Origin: Paenibacillus harenae DSM 16969
GTDB lineage: Bacteria; Bacillota; Bacilli; Paenibacillales; Paenibacillaceae
Length of the DNA: 64,000 bases
Direction of reading: 5' to 3'
Assembly (NCBI RefSeq): GCF_000422465.1
Contig: NZ_KE383842.1
Span: 413,040 to 477,039 of the forward strand
Shown: piece by piece, positions 62,682 to 64,000 of the stretch
How the letters are laid out: the number at the start of each line of letters is the position of its first letter
Position numbering within the stretch: the stretch's first letter is position 1
Notes under the pieces: generated by a model
Databases searched by the model: none
Seen by the model: only the letters and a program-made list of their open reading frames with translations
Told to the model about the DNA's origin: nothing
Translations under genes and position numbers: made by a program

Positions 62682-63116
62682 ATGTTAATCGGAATTTCCA
62701 AGCTTATTTCCCCCGAGCTGTTGAAGGTGTTAAGTGAAATGGGGCATGGCGATGAGATCGTGCTGGCGGACGGCAATTTTCCTGCAGCCAGCCATGCGCA
62801 GCGCCTGATTCGCGCGGATGGGCATGGTGCGACAGAGCTGCTTGACGCAATTCTGCAGCTGTTCCCGCTTGACCAATACGTGGCGAAGCCGGTTGTGCTG
62901 ATGCAGGTGAATCCGGGCGATCCCGTTCAAACGCCGATCTGGGACGAATACCGGGCAATTATTAAGGAACGGACGGGCCTTGAGGAATCCGTCGAGGAGC
63001 TTGAACGGTTCGCCTTCTATGAGCGCGCCAAGCGCGCTTATGCGGTAATCGCAACCGGCGAATCCGCGCTGTACGCGAATTTGATTTTGAAGAAGGGCGT
63101 CATTGCGGAGAAGTAA
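62682..63116 (+). CDS. fucU: L-fucose mutarotase (RbsD/FucU family)
   Basis: 144 aa enzyme that interconverts alpha and beta anomers of L-fucose, speeding entry into FucI. Family motifs: LISPELLKVLSEMGHGDEIV with the catalytic His, LADGNFPAAS, and the C-terminal AYAVIATGESALYANLILKK with Tyr and Asn. Last gene of the operon, followed by a terminator. No fucose permease (FucP) or ABC system is in the operon, so uptake must come from elsewhere. Confidence 0.95.
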   Translation: MLIGISKLISPELLKVLSEMGHGDEIVLADGNFPAASHAQRLIRADGHGATELLDAILQLFPLDQYVAKPVVLMQVNPGDPVQTPIWDEYRAIIKERTGLEESVEELERFAFYERAKRAYAVIATGESALYANLILKKGVIAEK

Positions 63117-63130
63117 TGGCGGCTCGAACA

Positions 63131-63169
63131 AAGGCGGCGTTCCGAGTGATCGGGAGCGCCGCTTTTTTA
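63131..63169 (+). terminator. Terminator of the fuc operon
   Basis: GGCGGCGTTCC / CGGGAGCGCCGC hairpin followed by six T, 15 bases beyond the fucU stop. Confidence 0.85.
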
Positions 63170-63183
63170 AATACAAGACTTTA

Positions 63184-63268
63184 TAAGTTTTGCACTTATA
63201 ATTTGGATTATATTTCTCCGCGAAACGGTTGCGTCCTCGGACAAAGACGCCGTCAGGCGTTTCTCCTT
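63184..63268. repeat. Dispersed hairpin element, copy 2
   Basis: AAGTTTTGCACTTATAATTT, then CTCCGCGAAACGGTTGCGTC, and AGACGCCGTCAGGCGTTTCT; same motif order as 54612-54745 but without its ~50-base middle. Confidence 0.6.
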
Positions 63269-63359
63269 GTATTCAAGCCATGGAACGAGCTGCCCATCCG
63301 CAACCTTATCCGGGAACGATTCGTCGTTATGGATAAGAATGGTTGAAAAGAGGGATCAA

Positions 63360-64000
63360 ATGGCACGCAAAGCTATGATCGCGGCAACAGCGGCTGTTAT
63401 TCTGTTATCTTCATGCGGGCAATCCGATTCCAAAGATCCGAAGCCGATATCCGTGTCTGAGCGCAGTCAGCTATCGAAGCAAACCGACCCGCGTGCGGCG
63501 CAGGCGACGAATGCATTTGGTCTTGAGCTGGCCGCTAAGCTATTGCGGGATACGAAGGGGCAAAACATGGTCATTTCTCCTATTAGCATCGCGCAAGCGC
63601 TATCGATGACATTGAACGGAGCGGTTGGTCCGACGCGGGAACAAATGCTGAAGACGATGCATATGGAGGGATTGTCCTCGGATGAGCTGAATGACGGACA
63701 ACGAAAGCTGCGTGAGCTGCTGCGGCAGCCCGGTCCGGGCGTGAAGCTGTCGATGGCCAATTCGCTCTGGATACAGCAAGAGTGGCCGTTCCATAAGCCA
63801 TACCTTGACCGCATGAATACCGTATACGATGCTGAACTTTATGAACGGGAGCTGTCCGATCCCGCAGTGATGAAGGAGATCAATAAATGGGTCGATAAGC
63901 AGACAAACGGACTTATTCCGACGATTTTGGATGAGCCTGTACCTGAAATGACGAAGCTGTTGCTAATGAACGCGCTATACTTTGACGGGAACTGGGAGAC
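63360..64000 (+). CDS. Serpin-family protease inhibitor, lipoprotein (3' partial)
   Basis: Runs off the window, 213 complete codons seen of about 400 expected. Lipoprotein signal: MARKAMIAATAAVILLSSC with the lipid Cys at residue 19. Serpin fold landmarks follow: NMVISPISIAQALSMTLNGA, TREQMLKTMHMEGL, SMANSLWIQ, INKWVDKQTNGLIPTILDEP and LLLMNALYFDGNW. ATG 63360 lies 5 bases after AAGAGGG. The reactive-centre loop, which decides the target protease, lies beyond the edge. Anchored outside the membrane it could protect the cell from host, plant or its own proteases. Confidence 0.93.
   Translation, partial: MARKAMIAATAAVILLSSCGQSDSKDPKPISVSERSQLSKQTDPRAAQATNAFGLELAAKLLRDTKGQNMVISPISIAQALSMTLNGAVGPTREQMLKTMHMEGLSSDELNDGQRKLRELLRQPGPGVKLSMANSLWIQQEWPFHKPYLDRMNTVYDAELYERELSDPAVMKEINKWVDKQTNGLIPTILDEPVPEMTKLLLMNALYFDGNWE

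Overview
The window looks like chromosomal DNA of a spore-forming, Gram-positive Paenibacillus-like bacterium. G+C is roughly half by eye, ribosome-binding sites are strong (AAGGAGG type), and TTG and GTG starts are common. Spore genes are present: a gerB-gerA-gerC germinant receptor and an alpha/beta small acid-soluble spore protein with a textbook sigma-G promoter. Carbohydrate genes with AraC, LacI and GntR regulators dominate. No rRNA, tRNA, CRISPR array, phage or intact insertion sequence was found.

Layout. 1-10.9 kb: a sugar-utilisation locus with two ABC permeases (the first cut by the window edge), a DUF6259 protein, two paralogous secreted DUF4185 proteins with carbohydrate-binding modules, a zinc dehydrogenase between them, a LacI regulator and a truncated YesM-type sensor kinase. 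DUF4185 includes the GH183 endo-D-arabinofuranases, so furanosidic glycan (possibly D-arabinan) breakdown is a testable idea. 10.9-11.5 kb: a gene-free array of evenly spaced degenerate palindromes. 11.5-19.1 kb: drug-efflux modules, each with its own regulator: TetR plus paired SMR pumps, LysR opposite an SDR, MarR plus MFS with matching palindromic operators, and a DHA2-type MFS beside a second MarR. 19.1-30 kb: small proteins, a GntR-dgoD galactonate module, two Gfo/Idh/MocA oxidoreductases, an aldo/keto reductase, two AraC regulators, a PhyH dioxygenase, a wrecked luciferase-like monooxygenase, a chorismate mutase and a DUF3891 protein. 30-42 kb: a divergent PRPP synthetase, a Bcr/CflA pump, a GAF histidine kinase and response regulator, an azoreductase, an HNH nuclease, an SDR, a membrane protein and the fused isobutyryl-CoA mutase IcmF. 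42-50.2 kb: the germinant receptor, FabV, SASP, a ligase-like protein lacking the motif I lysine, GrpB and an NlpC/P60 hydrolase. 50.3-64 kb: an aldo/keto reductase, an esterase, GH51 arabinofuranosidase, GH4 alpha-galactosidase with a divergent AraC regulator, a second palindrome array, and a complete L-fucose module (LacI regulator, fucI, fuculose-phosphate aldolase, FGGY kinase, mutarotase). A lipoprotein serpin runs off the right edge.

How the parts work together. Several short regulatory circuits can be read directly from palindromes beside the regulator genes. At fucI a catabolite-responsive element overlaps the -35 box and a LacI-type palindrome covers the transcription start. The sugar modules feed arabinose, galactose, fucose and galactonate into central metabolism. 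The most unusual DNA is non-coding: two palindrome arrays with alternating 51-53 and 62 bp spacing, a 142 bp MITE-like element between the SASP gene and its terminator, and further dispersed repeats at 54.2-54.7 and 63.2 kb.
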